64,000 nt of DNA from Hydrangea macrophylla (lineage: Eukaryota; Streptophyta; Magnoliopsida; Cornales; Hydrangeaceae): assembly GCA_033977485.1 (NCBI GenBank), contig CM066984.1, forward strand, positions 114,011,251-114,075,250. Direction: 5' to 3'. Position numbers and translations under genes: made by a program. This document shows, piece by piece, positions 1-12,200 of this stretch; position 1 is the stretch's first letter; the number at the start of each line of letters is the position of its first letter. The notes beneath the pieces are model-generated. The model had not been told where the DNA came from. It did no database searches and saw only the letters and a list, made by a program, of their open reading frames with translations.

Positions 1-1328
1 CCGATCGGACTTGGGCTTTGGTCCACGAGCTCATATTTCTTTTCAGTCTGGATCGGGCTTAAGAGTTCACAATTCAGGCTAGGCCCTAGACCCCAAGGTA
101 GACCCTAAATGAGCGCTTTAAATTTATTTTAAAATTGTATAAATACTACTCATTAAATATGTTACCAATTTTTATATAGGATGGAAATAATTTTTAATAT
201 AGCAACTTGCCATTTTTTTTAATATATATTTTAATACTTAAATATGATCAATGTTTTTATTGTTGGGAAGCGTCTAGTCGGGCTTTTATGCTGGTCTCGG
301 TCCAGCTTTAAACTTTAAGAGATAGACCCATGTCCTATCCAGGATGCTAGGGCTTAAGACCGGACTTGGGTCGGACTTAAGGCCCATTTTTTCCTCGGGT
401 TGGGCTTCGGGCCGGGGTTTTTTTTACACCCCTACAGACTAACAATCACGTGACATAACTTCTCCTAATCCAGACACTAATTACCAACAACTAAACACTA
501 TGTTTTGTTGGACTGGATTAGAGGAATTATTTCTCTCATTCACTATTTAAGGGACTATTAATACCACCCCCTATGAGATAAAATAGTGACCCATTTAAGA
601 GATTATTTAATTAAAAATGACTAATAATCCAATACAAAATGATCGAACCAAACACTAAACTATTAAAACTAATCATCCTATACCCTATCCGACCCTTAAT
701 CCCGCCAAACAAACAAACGCCACTGCAGAGTACAGAGGTAAAGGAATAACATCAGTATAAAAAGACTGGATCTTGCAAAAAGACAAGTGTAATAGGGAAA
801 GAGTAAAAGAAGGTCCAGAATATGACCGTTGGTATTCTTTGTTGGTACAAGCTGGTGGGCCATAGTCTCTCCCTCCTCGCCCCTCCTTCCCATAGCCCCC
901 ATATGACTCTCAAAATACACACAAAAAAACAAACAGCTGAAAAATCCTGTAACGGCTAGGCTACTAACAAAGTGGGGGTGCTCGTTTCTAGTCTAGGCGA
1001 TAAACCCAAAACTGTTACTACTAAATCTGAGGATAATTAAATTTCAGTCATTTTTTGTAGAATAATTAAGAGCCAGTCTGTTTTAATTTTAGAAGAATAT
1101 TTACTTTAAATGAAAAATAAATAAAAAAAACACATTAAAACTTGTAGGAACTCAACTAATCAAATGGTGTTAGGAGCAACTGTTCAAACGTAAGGATCAA
1201 CTCACCAAAATGTGTCAGGAGTAACTCATCAAAGGATGTCGGGTTTTACAATTGCTCCCGACACCGTTTGGTAAGTTTTGATGTGTTTCTAATTTTTTTT
1301 TTAATTAAAATAAAGGGTAAATTACCTT
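1..1328. other. Non-coding, AT-rich; repeat-like start
   Basis: No plausible exon was found. Positions 1-430 contain repeated GGGCTT/GGACTTGGG-type strings ending in a T-run and ACACCCCTAC, which resembles a dispersed plant repeat, but no termini or target duplication could be fixed. The rest is AT-rich sequence. The short minus ORF at 696-932 is low-complexity and has no recognisable domain. Confidence 0.4.
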
Positions 1329-2068
1329 TTACCCCTTGTGATTTGCCTCTGTGACACTTTGGCCCCCTGTTGTTTGAAATGTAACACATAACCCTCCCGT
1401 GGTTTGTCTATGTGACACTTTATCTCCCTGTAATTTGGAATGTAACACATAACCCCCTGTGATTTTTCTTTGTGGCACTTTAACCCCCTATAGCCAAAAC
1501 AAGTTGCGTAAATGACCAAAATGACCTCTTTCTTATTTATCACTCTAATATACATGTTACACTTATAGATGATTGAAAAATCCAGAGTAGTGAGGTCAAT
1601 TGAAAAAAACTAGAGCACTGATTGTACTAAAAATTTTGAACTATTGAATTTGCAGTTATAAAAACTCAAAGAATATAATAATTTTTCCTTTTTAATTTAA
1701 ATTTTGAATAAATTTTTGGCTACTTTTTCAATAAATTAATATATTGTATATGAGTGAGACTCTTATTTTCTCTCTCTACAACTATTTGGTTTTTTCATTG
1801 ACCTCACTGTTCAGGTTTTTTCAACCATCTGTGTGTGTAACATGCATATTAGAGTGATAAAGAAGAATATGTCATTTTAGTCATAAGTAATTTGTTTTGG
1901 CTATAGGGGGTAAAATATCACATAAGAAAACCACATGAAGGTTATGTGTTACATTCCAAACTATAAGGGGATAAAGTGCCACAGAGGCAAACCACAAGGG
2001 GATTATGTGTTACATTTCAAATTATACGGGACAAAGTGCCACAAAGACCAATCACAGGAGGCTATCGA
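1329..2068. mobile_element. Foldback element with long inverted arms
   Basis: Two inverted arms of roughly 280 bp (about 1329-1612 and 1786-2068) flank about 170 bp of AT-rich sequence. Each outer arm contains two to three degenerate copies of a roughly 60-bp unit that includes TGTAACACATAACC and a GTGRCACTTT string. No coding capacity was seen. The arm ends are approximate and no clear target-site duplication was found, so the superfamily is open; a Mutator-like foldback is the most likely class. The elements at 15113-15400 and 21498-22727 have the same type of architecture. Confidence 0.75.
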
Positions 2069-2229
2069 AAAATAAATATCGTTCTAAAATCAAAAAAGTA
2101 ATTCACTGCCTCTTAATTATCACACAAAAAAGTGATTGAGATTAATTTTCACCTAAATCTATGTGGACTCTGAAGATGTTTTCTCAGCCGTCTGATCTCC
2201 TGACAAACTTACCACGTGATTGATGAAAA

Positions 2230-2235
<6 letters not shown>

Positions 2236-2277
<42 letters not shown>

Positions 2278-2350
2278 TACCCCACTCTCTTACTTGCCTG
2301 ATTTTACTTTCAATAATTCCAATCACTAGTCTTTCACTACTCCCATCAAC

Positions 2351-2387
<37 letters not shown>

Positions 2388-2391
2388 TCTT
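2236..2391 (+). repeat. Two (CT)n tracts upstream of the glucanase
   Basis: CT dinucleotide runs at about 2236-2272 and 2353-2391 lie 20-180 bp before the glucanase start codon. A TTAAATA string between them (about 2273) could serve as a TATA-like element. Pyrimidine-rich tracts close to the transcription start are common in plant promoters and 5' UTRs, but their role here is inferred from position only. Confidence 0.7.
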
Positions 2392-2412
2392 GCACTTTGC
2401 AGTGAAGACTCC

Positions 2413-5400
2413 ATGGCATTGCTTGTTCTTCTGCTCTTAGCAGTCTCTGTTGTTTATGCCGATGAAGGTGAGCCTTCTTTACTAGCAGTCACTCACTTCT
2501 TTTCAGTTCCATTTGGTGGGGGTTTTGCTTCTTCGCTGATATTTGATAGATTTTCAAAGGATGTTTGATTGTTTTGGTACTATTGACATTGGGGAGATTG
2601 AAGTGGCCGGGTATATGTATTCCTTATTTTCATGTGCAATGTTTGAGCTGATGATTTAGCTCTCATCCAGCTGAAGCAATATTAGTACCCAATTACAAAA
2701 CCCATATGATATACTCCATTATTTGCTGATTTAATATGATCACTTGTTTAGATATAGGAAAGTATAGGAACCACAGGCCCCAGAAAAAAAAAAAAAACAA
2801 GGCTGTTGGTAAAAAGAAGGATTTCAAAGAGTAAAGCTTTCTCTCCCATTTTTGTTCCATGTGTTTGAAGTCTAGTTGGTTTGCTTTTAATGGGAGAAAT
2901 AAAGGAGAGGGCAGTTGTGGGCCACAGAGTTTAAGTCTTTAAGATTCTTACTGAACAAAGTATTGTTTATGTTACGTACCTAAATTTTGGAAAATACTTG
3001 GGTTCATTTCTTTAAATATTTTTCTTAGTGTTTTAAATGTGATTGATTTATGTGTACAAGTGTATTTAACACATAAGTCGAACAATAACATTTTAAAATA
3101 GTAGGATGAAAAATAGGTCAAGAAATGTTATGAAGAGATGTCCAACTAACCCATTGGCAGATATACATATGGAGAGCATTTTTGCTTGCTCAGTCACTTG
3201 ATGATATGTGTTTCATTCTATTTTCATTTTACCCCTGTACTATCAACATAATTGTTGGAATATGAGGCATGTGAACATAATTATAGGAAGAGCAATGCTA
3301 TGCTTCCCAAATCTAAATCCAAATCCCAAATGATGTATCACTAATCAAAATACAGTGGGTTTATAAACAACTGTGGGGTCAATTCAACATTCTCCGATAT
3401 CAAAATCCAGTGGCCCCACTGCCACGTCATTTGGGATGGAAATTTGGGATTTGAAAGCATTGCATTGCCCTTAATGGAATGAGACATGGGATGAGCAAAA
3501 TGCTCTCTATACATATGTCTGTTGGAGTTTTTTATTCACTATTTTGCCCTTAGTTTTTTTCACATTTTACAAAAAAGTCCTCCTCAGTTGTTAATAGGGA
3601 AAAAAATAAAAGAGAAAATAGTATAATATAGAGCCAAACAATATTGTATTCCAGCTCATTTGGTTGTACCCGAGATACCTTTCTACCTAGATAATGTCAA
3701 AGGGAGTCAAAGGTTAGAGAATTTAAGCACTGTGGTTAGCAGTAGCACTTGGGAGTTGGACCACTTGGTGGAAATATGGGAACATGGCATGTTGCATTTG
3801 ACACCAGGATTTCGGTGGGTGGGGGGGACATGCCATTCTTGTCTCTATATTTTGTATATAATGCATGAATCCAATAAAATGTTAGCCCACTGATGTTAAA
3901 TCTTGAATGCATTCGGAGGCCTACTCTTGTCTGTTCTATGTCATGTGCTTGGTTGTCTATCATAATTTGAATAGTTCAATTCACCTTGGAAGAAAGCATT
4001 TATATGTAGCAAAATCATCATACAGAGCAGATCCATGTGAAGAAGATGGAATTATTTAAATACAGTAACTGTTATTAAAATCATGAATATTTAAATCAAT
4101 AGAAATGACCAAGAAACATGATGAAAATTGAACATTTTAATTCTCAAGATTCAACTGATATATACAGTTGCATACAACATATTTAGTTGTCCATTTTGCA
4201 TTTAGTGGCCGGTTGTCAGATTCAAAACTGGTTAGGTAATTTCTCTGTTACAAATTGTAAGATACACTATAAAGAAGGCAAATGTTGAATGTCGCGTGCT
4301 TGTGTCAATTACAATGATCAATTCCTCGTTTGGCAGATGCATTTGTGGGTGTGAATATAGGAACAGACCTCTCAGACATGCCACACCCAACTCAAGTGGT
4401 GGCCCTCCTCAAAGCCCAGCAAATACGCCATGTCCGCCTATACAATGCTGACCGTGGTATGCTTATGGCACTAGCCAGTACCGGCATTAAAGTCGCTATC
4501 TCGGTCCCCAACGATCAGCTCCTCGGCATTGGCCAATCAAATTCCACGGCTGCAAATTGGGTATCCCAGAATGTTGTAGCTCACTACCCATCAACTAACA
4601 TAACTACCATTTGTGTCGGTTCCGAGGTCCTAACCACCATCCCAAACGTGTCACCGGTCCTTATAAACGCCCTCAAGTTCATCCACTCTGCTCTCGTGGC
4701 TTCCAATCTTGACAATCAAATCAAAGTCTCAACGCCCCTTTCGTCCTCCATAATTCTTGACTCGTTCCCCCCATCACAAGCCTTCTTTAACCACTCTTGG
4801 AATCCTATTCTAGTCCCTATGCTTAAGTTCTTGCAATCCACTGGTTCTTTTTTCATGCTAAATATATATCCGTATTACGAATATATGCAATCCAACGGTG
4901 TAATTCCATTAGACTATGCACTCTTTAAACCCCTTCCCTCGAATAAAGAAGCAGTTGATTCCAATACACTCCTCCATTACACCAATGTCTTTGATGCTAT
5001 GATTGATGCAGCTTATTCTGCAATGAGTGATCTTAATTTTACTAACATACCCGTACTAGTGACTGAATCGGGCTGGCCATCAAAGGGTGATTCTAATGAA
5101 CCTGATGCTACATTAGACAATGCCAATACTTACAACAGCAATTTAATCCGCCATGTACTTAACAAAACTGGGACTCCCAAACACCCTGGGATTGGTGTAA
5201 GCACATACATATATGAGCTATATAATGAGGATACCAAATCGGGGCCTACATCAGAGAAAAACTGGGGATTGTTTGATGCAAATGGGGTGCCTATTTATAT
5301 TTTACACTTGACGGGGGCAGGATCGGTATTGGCAAATGACACTACAAACCAGACTTTCTGTACTGCAAAGGAAGGGGCTGATCAGAAAATGCTGCAGGCT

Positions 5401-6796
5401 GCTTTGGATTGGGCTTGTGGGCCTGGGAAAGTGAATTGTTCGGTGTTGTTGCAGGGCCAGTCTTGCTATGAACCGGACACAGTAGCTGCACACGCAAGCT
5501 ATGCTTTTGACAGTTATTATCGACAGATGGGGAAGGCTCCTGGAAGTTGCGACTTCAATGGGGTGGCTTCAATCACCACCACTGACCCGAGTAAGCTTTA
5601 GTATTGCTTTTTCATTTGGTTAAGGCTCTGTTTGGTTTGTGGGTGTAGAGAAGGAAAATGAGACTTCCTTGGGCTCTTATTGGTTCGTGGATTTAGTGAG
5701 GGAAAAGAAAGAGAATACATAGAGGAAACAACTTCTCTTTCTTTGGTTAATAAGGAAAACACTGAGAAAATAGGAAGGTAAAGAAAGTACGGTGAAAAGT
5801 AAATTAAAATTTTTAGATCTTGTTAACTTCCCTTCCTCTTTTCTTGAATTCTTATAGCAAGCATGGTGGAAAACACAAGGGAGGGAAAAAACAGGGGAAA
5901 TAGTTTTCCTTTTTCCTTTCATTTTTCTTTTCCTTCTCTAAATCCGCAAACCAAACACAAAACCGTAGTTTTTTTTCCCTAGTTTCCTTCACGCTTAGCT
6001 CAGAAACTAAAAATTTTCAAAATATAATAGCTAGGAACCCACGAAAAGAGAAGGGAAGTGTCTCAGAAAAGTTTTAAGGAAACGAGAAGGAAAGTGTCTC
6101 ACATTGTGGTCCACTTAAGTTTTATTTTCATTTTTGCCGTATTTTTTTTTTCCCCTTTTTAACTCAGCAAAGAAAGAGTCTTTGGGCACAGCTGCACAAA
6201 CACAATCCACATTCACCACAATGTGTCTATCTCTCTCCTATATGGATCCCACATTGTCAGTGGACCCCCGGAGAGAGATAGACACATTGTGGATTGTGTT
6301 TGTGAGATTTTTTTGTGCCCAAAGACTTACTCGCAAAGAAAAGTGTGTTCCTCCAAGTTTTGTTTTCCTTTCTCTCACTAAATCCATGACCAAAGAAAGT
6401 CTAATGTTTGTGTCGGAATATATTAACCCCCTTTTTTTTGTTCAAATGGTGCAGGTCATGGTTCTTGCCTATTTCTGGGAAGGTAAGATAACCATTCATG
6501 TTTTAGCTGTAGTTTGATAAATTCCTTGATATCTAACCAATCTGTGTATCTGGTAATACAAACCCATAAGTAAAAGTTTTAAGGTCAGCACTTTATTGCA
6601 ACTCACATTCCTCGGTGTTCTTGCATGCAGTGGTGGAAAGAATGGGAACTTTTTTAACGGCACAGCCCCAACCATGAACTCCACCGCCTCTGGCTCTCCT
6701 TCCCGCTTCTTCTACGGTGGTGCCTTTTCAGTTCCTAGTACTATAATCAAAGTCCTTTTATCAACTGCAATTTTCTTATCCATTGGAATGTCTTGA
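2413..6796 (+). CDS. GPI-anchored glucan endo-1,3-beta-glucosidase (GH17 + X8)
   Basis: The gene would hydrolyse beta-1,3-glucan (callose) at the plasma membrane or cell wall. Exons are 2413-2467, 4337-5590, 6455-6482 and 6631-6796, all GT-AG and in phase, giving 500 aa. Residues 1-16 are a hydrophobic signal peptide. The GH17 domain (about 20-345) keeps the acid/base Glu in VGSEV (E115) and the nucleophile Glu in TESGWP (E262). An X8/CBM43 domain with its cysteines follows (from FCTA near 359 to GSC near 441). An S/T/G-rich stretch and a hydrophobic C-terminus (about 480-500) look like a GPI-attachment signal. The length matches GPI-anchored plant members of about 500 aa. Exon 3 is only 28 nt. 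MITEs sit in intron 1 and intron 2. The start was chosen because it adds a signal peptide in frame; an upstream ATG is not excluded. Confidence 0.92.
3290..3470. mobile_element. MITE in glucanase intron 1 (Mutator-like)
   Basis: This hairpin-type element has inverted ends built on GAGCAATGCTATGC and CCCAAATC strings. It is flanked by TTATAGGAA and TTAATGGAA (7 of 9 identical), compatible with a decayed 9-bp duplication. It belongs to the same family as the better preserved copy at 19018-19218, with which it shares the internal AATCCAGTGG-type motif and the ATTTGGGAT arms. Confidence 0.75.
5672..5957. mobile_element. MITE-like element in glucanase intron 2
   Basis: The left end (TTGGTTCGTGGATTTAG) and the reverse complement of the right end (TTGGTTTGCGGATTTAG) match, and both continue into GAAAAGAAA-rich arms. 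A related copy lies in intron 4 of the class 3 lipase (54085-54412). Ends are approximate and no convincing target duplication was identified. Confidence 0.6.
6176..6332. mobile_element. 157-bp hairpin MITE in glucanase intron 2
   Basis: The two halves are near-perfect inverted repeats with termini GAGTCTTTGGGCACA and GAGTAAGTCTTTGGGCACA, meeting around 6250. Both sides carry the 9-bp string GCAAAGAAA (6167-6175 and 6333-6341), the target-site duplication size of Mutator-like elements. There is no coding capacity. It lies 122 bp upstream of the 28-nt exon 3. Confidence 0.85.
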
Positions 6797-7635
6797 GATC
6801 TTTAGCAGAATTTCATTCCAGAATTTTGGGCGATTTGCAAATCCAATTTTGATTCTTCCATGGAAAATCTGAGGTGGAAGTGGGATTATGACAAATCTTG
6901 TGAGTGGGTCCAATTAACTTTTGTACAAAACAAGTTGAAGTGCCGTGATATAGGCTTTGACTTATTTGTTATTCTTTTTAGCAAATTGAATCATCTTGAA
7001 AAACAATCTTCTAGTTTTTTTTTGCTAGAAAAACAATCTAGTACTTTGTCAATAATCTGGTTAAGTTCGTTTGCTTTTCTTGAATAGCATATCACATTTT
7101 CTTTTGGTTTCAGTAGTGATTTATGGTTGAATTAGCTTACCCCAATCTACTATGGTATCATCATCACCATGATATTTTGCTGAATTTATTTTTTCTTTTC
7201 AACTAGGAATCAACCTTAAATTTTTTACGAAGCTAAATTTTCAAACAAGAAGTTTGGAAAACATAGTACTATTATCAGCGGAGTTATTTAGCTTATACAA
7301 GCACAAGCATATTGTTTGGGAGAAGTTTTTGTGTACATTGAAGGTAGTGTTTATGTGCAATGAGATAGCGCCACACAGGATTGTTGGGCTATTTAAATTT
7401 TTTGTGGTGAGTTTTATTATTTGTGTGGCACGCATCTATTGGGTAAGGGGTACCAAATAGTATGCCACGTGGTACCTTGGGGGTACCCAAAAATTTCTCA
7501 TTGTTTGGACATGATATAAATCATGATACAACTATTCAATTCAATTGATAACTGTGGGTACTATTATCCGCTGACCAATCCATGACTGACACATGTTGAT
7601 CTTATCACAGGAAGAAACCTCACTATTCCGAGAAG
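6797..7635. other. Glucanase 3' flank, no further gene seen
   Basis: AT-rich sequence follows the glucanase stop codon. The short ORFs at 6860-7087 and 7254-7460 have no recognisable domain or coding bias. A small inverted motif (GGGTACC/GGTACC) occurs at 7446-7490. Confidence 0.4.
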
Positions 7636-7636
7636 T

Positions 7637-7862
7637 TATTCAGTGAGTCCGTCATGTTAGCATATTGACGTGGTGTGACCAATTAATCATAACCATCCAC
7701 TTACTCCCTTCTTCTAGGGAGAACATGACAAGTGTTTAGTGAAATTTCAAATTTGATTACCACTTGTTATGACCTCCCTAGAATGAAGGAACAAGTGAGG
7801 GGTTGAGATTAATTGGTCACACCACATCAGTATGCTGACGTGGCGTGACGGGCTCACTGAAT
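7637..7862. mobile_element. Hairpin MITE
   Basis: Two inverted arms of about 90 bp share the terminus TTATTCAGTGAG followed by CCGTCA and a GTGTGACCAATTAAT string. The arms are separated by roughly 40 bp. The flanks are compatible with a TA duplication but not diagnostic, so the superfamily (Stowaway-like or other) is uncertain. Confidence 0.75.
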
Positions 7863-8678
7863 AATTTTCTCATTCGATGAGTATTACGTGGCAAGGCCCA
7901 CAATACTTCATCGCGAACCACTTAGACTGCTTTTGATAGTACTCAGTTCAGATAGACCTCGATTGGGGGCAGGACTTGGTGCAGTACCACTGTACCGCAA
8001 TATGGTCACACTAGACCATGGCGCGGTAAAGTTTTTCTTTATCCTATCGGGAACTTTCAGGTTATGTGGCTTGGTTGGCTTAAGAGCAGAGCTCGCTTAA
8101 GAAGGTCGCGACGGTTTCTTCCGCGATACACTTCCTTAGCCTTTTTAAAGATCAGTAAAATTATCTGAAATATCTCTCAAGTATACCGCGAGGAAGTTCC
8201 TTGTGTTGTCTCTGGATGACACATGGTATTTTGGTACGCCGTAATAGGAACGAGCCTCATCCGCATCGCTCATTCCTTAGCACGTGTCCTAATTGTTATA
8301 TATAGGAGCAACACCCTCAAGTGTGACATAAGATGAGACTTGGGCATTAAGAAAGAATTTTACACATTTCCCTTGAGATCTGTGCATTTTATGAGCTCAG
8401 TGTGAATATCTTTACCCCTTTTCACTTTCCTTCCGAGATTTCTTTTACACCATTGATTCTTGAATTACTACTCCCTTACAAACTCTTTCAACTCATCCTA
8501 CCCCACCTATAAAATCACTACCTGCAACAACAAAACATGTTATTAACTAGATGCCTGTATAAGATGACATAGATCTTGTCTAACCCTTATCCACACAAAC
8601 ACACACACACTAAAACCCTACAAATTTGAGTAAAAAAGTTTTGTTTGATATGAAGTTTTTCAAGGAGTGTATTTAAAT
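7863..8678. other. Possible degenerate LTR fragment, no gene
   Basis: Base composition shifts here to more GC, with motifs such as ACCGCGAGG, CACGTGTCC and TATATATAGG followed about 100 bp later by a GAGATCTGTG string. This promoter-plus-leader layout resembles a solo or truncated gypsy-type LTR. No second copy, terminal TG/CA pair or target duplication was found. The 70-codon ORF at 7888-8100 is not convincing. Confidence 0.3.
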
Positions 8679-8683
8679 CTTCT

Positions 8684-9237
8684 TGTTATGTAGATTGAAT
8701 ATTATACAAAGTGGGAGAAGTGGGATGTCCCACGCAGCCTTGTAAATGAGATGAGACCCATGGGATAAATACCCAAAAGAGTCAGTTTCCTTCCCAACGT
8801 TCCAACAGAACGTTACCTTCCAAAGATATATTTCTGATATACATTTGTGTGTATATATATATACACCTATAAAATTAATTACAGATTTATATATTCAAAC
8901 TTTAAATTTAATGCTTGTGTCTATCCAGAAAGGTACCTATTTGGAAGAATTGTGACTCATGATAATTTATAAAAACAGGGTCTATCATTCATTGAAAATC
9001 ATCATCGTTCTATTCTCTCTCTCTCTCTGTTATTCAGTAAATAAATTCATTGAAAGTTCTGTAGAAGTTCTTCAAAATTGCTGTTTGCAGAACTTGGGTG
9101 ACTTTGTTGTATCCTGGAGGTTAATTGCTTAGAACCCGGCAGCAACAATTCAGTGGGGCAATTAATACCTTAAAGACAGTGTTTCGGACGCGCCTCGAAG
9201 TCATATAATCCTGATTTCTCATTGTACTGTATTAACA
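8684..9237 (+). repeat. 5' LTR of copia element
   Basis: 554 bp with TG...CA termini, nearly identical to the 3' LTR at 13796-14347. A TA microsatellite and TATAAAA (8868-8874) mark the likely core promoter. CT repeats (about 9014-9028) lie downstream in the presumed leader. Confidence 0.96.
8868..8874 (+). promoter_or_regulatory. Probable TATA box in copia 5' LTR
   Basis: TATAAAA follows a TATATATATA tract about 185 bp into the LTR, the position expected for U3/R in a 550-bp copia LTR. The same string occurs in the 3' LTR at about 13979. Assignment rests on motif and position only. Confidence 0.45.
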
Positions 9238-9251
9238 ATTTTAAGGTATTA

Positions 9252-12200
9252 ATGACAATGGCATCAGAATCAAACATGGCTGCATTCAAGGTAATGAATC
9301 AAGACTTCGTTAAACTCGACAGATTTGATGGAACTAACTTTACTCGTTGGCAAGACAAGATGTTGTTCCTTTTGACTGCCTTGAAGATTTCCTACTTACT
9401 GGATCCAAATTTGGCACCACTCCATGAACCAAAATCTGATGACAATGATGAAATTAAAGCAGAGCGAAAGAAACGTGAAGAAGATGAGGTGGTTTGCAGG
9501 GGACACATTCTGAATACTCTGTCCGATCGGCTATACGATCTATTTACTTCAGTCAAGTCACCAAGTGAGATATGGAAGGCATTGGAATTCAAATACAACA
9601 CCGAAAAGCAAGGTTCAGATAAGTTTTTAATTATGAAATACTTTGAATTCTCAATGGGGGATAATACTAATGTGATGGACCAAGTTCATGATTTGCAAGT
9701 CATCGTGAACAAACTCCGAGTTCTTAAAGTGGACATTTCTGAGTCATTACAAGTGGGGGCTATAATTGCTAAACTCCCTCCAAGTTGGAATGATTACAGA
9801 AAGAAATTGCATCATACCACAACGGATTTTACTTTAGAACAAATTCAGAAACACCTACGAATCGAAGAGGAAACCCGTATTTGTGATAATAAGTACGTTT
9901 CTAAATCTGAATCTAAAGTAAATTATATAAATCAACCAAATAAGAATTCCGGGGGGCACAAGAGAAAGTATGATTTCAACACCAGCCTCAGCAATTATAA
10001 CAAAAATAAGAAAAATAAAGTTTGTTATGATTGTGGAAAGAAAGGGCATTTTAAGCGTGATTGCATATCTTCAAAGAAACGGAAGATGGAGGAAATAAAA
10101 AATTCCAATAATGCTAATTTGGTTGAGAACGAAACTTCTGAAATTGTTGCCATGGTATCTGAAATGCAAATTGGCATGATTACTGAGTTGCATATGGCAA
10201 CGGCAACAAAATCTTCCGATTGGTGGTATGATTCGGGCGCTACTGTCCATGTTTGTAACAACAAATCTCATTTCAAGCTTTATGAAGATGCTGAAGATGG
10301 ACAAGAAGTGCTGATGGGAAACCACAATGCTGCTAAGGTTTTGGGAAAAGGAACTGTTGAACTCCAATTCACTTATGGGAAGAAACTTTTACTAATTAAT
10401 GTTCTTCATGTCCCAGAAATTAGGAAAAACCTTGTATCTGCTGATCTGCTTTGTAAGAAGGGTATTAAAGCCGTCCTTGAGTCTGATAACCTCATTCTGT
10501 CAAAGGGTGGGATGTTTGTTGGAAAGGGCTACTCTTGTGATGGAATGTTCAAACTTAGTATTAATAAAATAAATTCTAGTTCTGCTTATATTGTTGAATC
10601 TTGCACTTTATGGCATAATCGTTTGGCACATTTAAATTTTAGATCTTTAAAGTTTATGTCGAAGCATGGTTTGATTTCCTACACTAATAATGATCATTCA
10701 AAATGTGAAATTTGTATTCAAGCAAAAATGACAAAGAAACCTTTTCCTAAAACTGATAAAAATTCTCAATTATTAGAACTTGTTCACTCTGATATTTGTG
10801 AATTGAATGGTATGTTGACTCGAGGGGGAAATAGATATTTCATTACTTTCATCGATGATTTTTCAAGATTTACATATGTATACTTAATGAAAAATAAAGA
10901 TGAGGCCTTTGATATGTTTAAATGTTACAAGTCTCTTGTTGAGAATCAAAAGGAAAAGAAAATCAAAATTCTTCGTAGCGATAGAGGTGGAGAATACTTT
11001 CCTACAGAATTTAGTTCGTTTTGCGAAGATAATGGTATAATTCATCAAACAAGTGCTCCCTACACACCACAACAAAATGGATTGGCAGAAAGAAAAAATA
11101 GGACACTAGTTGACATGTTAAATGCTATGTTATTGAATGCAAAATTGCCAATTAATTTGTGGGGAGAAGCGTTATTAACTGCTTGTCATGTGCATAATAG
11201 AATACCTTCAAGGAAAACACAGTGTTCACCATACGAATTGTGGAAAGGCAGAAAGCCAAATCTAGGATACCTTCGGGTATGGGGCTGTCTGGCCTTTTAT
11301 AGAGTACCAGACCCGAAAAGAACAAAACTAGGTCCGAGAGCCTTGAGGAGTGTTTTTGTTGGATATGCGGAAAATTCGAAAGCATATAGGCTGTTGGACT
11401 TGGATTCTAATGTCATAGTGAAATCAAGGGATGTAGAATTTATTGAAGATAAATTCAACAATGATTCAAAAATTGTTCCTAATCCAACTCATACACTAGA
11501 AACTGACTCATCTCCTAGTTCTTCAATTGGAGTTAAACGGAAGAACGTCAATATTCCAATTGAACCTAGAAGAAGCCAAAGAGTTAGGAAAGAAAAGAAA
11601 TTGAACCCTGATTTTGTGTCTTCTCAATCTATTATTTTTCTAATGGAGGGAAACTTGAATGGTGTTTTAAGTGAAATACCTATTGTGTTAAATTTAGAAA
11701 ATGAAGATCCAAAAACATTTAGTGAAGCAATGGCTTCTAGAGATGTTGCTTTTTGGAAAGAGGCAATTAATGATGAAATGGACTCAATATTGTCTAATAA
11801 TACTTGGGTGTTGGTTGATTTGCCTCCTGGATCGAAACCTATAGGTTGTAAATGGGTATTTAAGAGAAAATACAACACAGATGGAACTATACAAACCTTT
11901 AAGGCTAGATTGGTTGCGAAAGGATTTCGACAAAAGGAAGGGATTGATTATTTCGATACTTATGCACCGGTGGCAAGAATAACATCCATTAGAGTGCTTA
12001 TGGCTTTAGCTTCAATTTATAACTTGTATGTACATCAAATGGATGTAAAAACAGCCTTTTTGAATGGTGATCTCAATGAAGAAGTGTACATGGAACAACC
12101 TGAAGGGTTTGTTATGCAAGGTAATGAAAAGAAAGTTTGTAAGTTGGTTAAATCCTTGTACGGGTTGAAACAAGCACCTAAGCAATGGCATGAAAATTTT

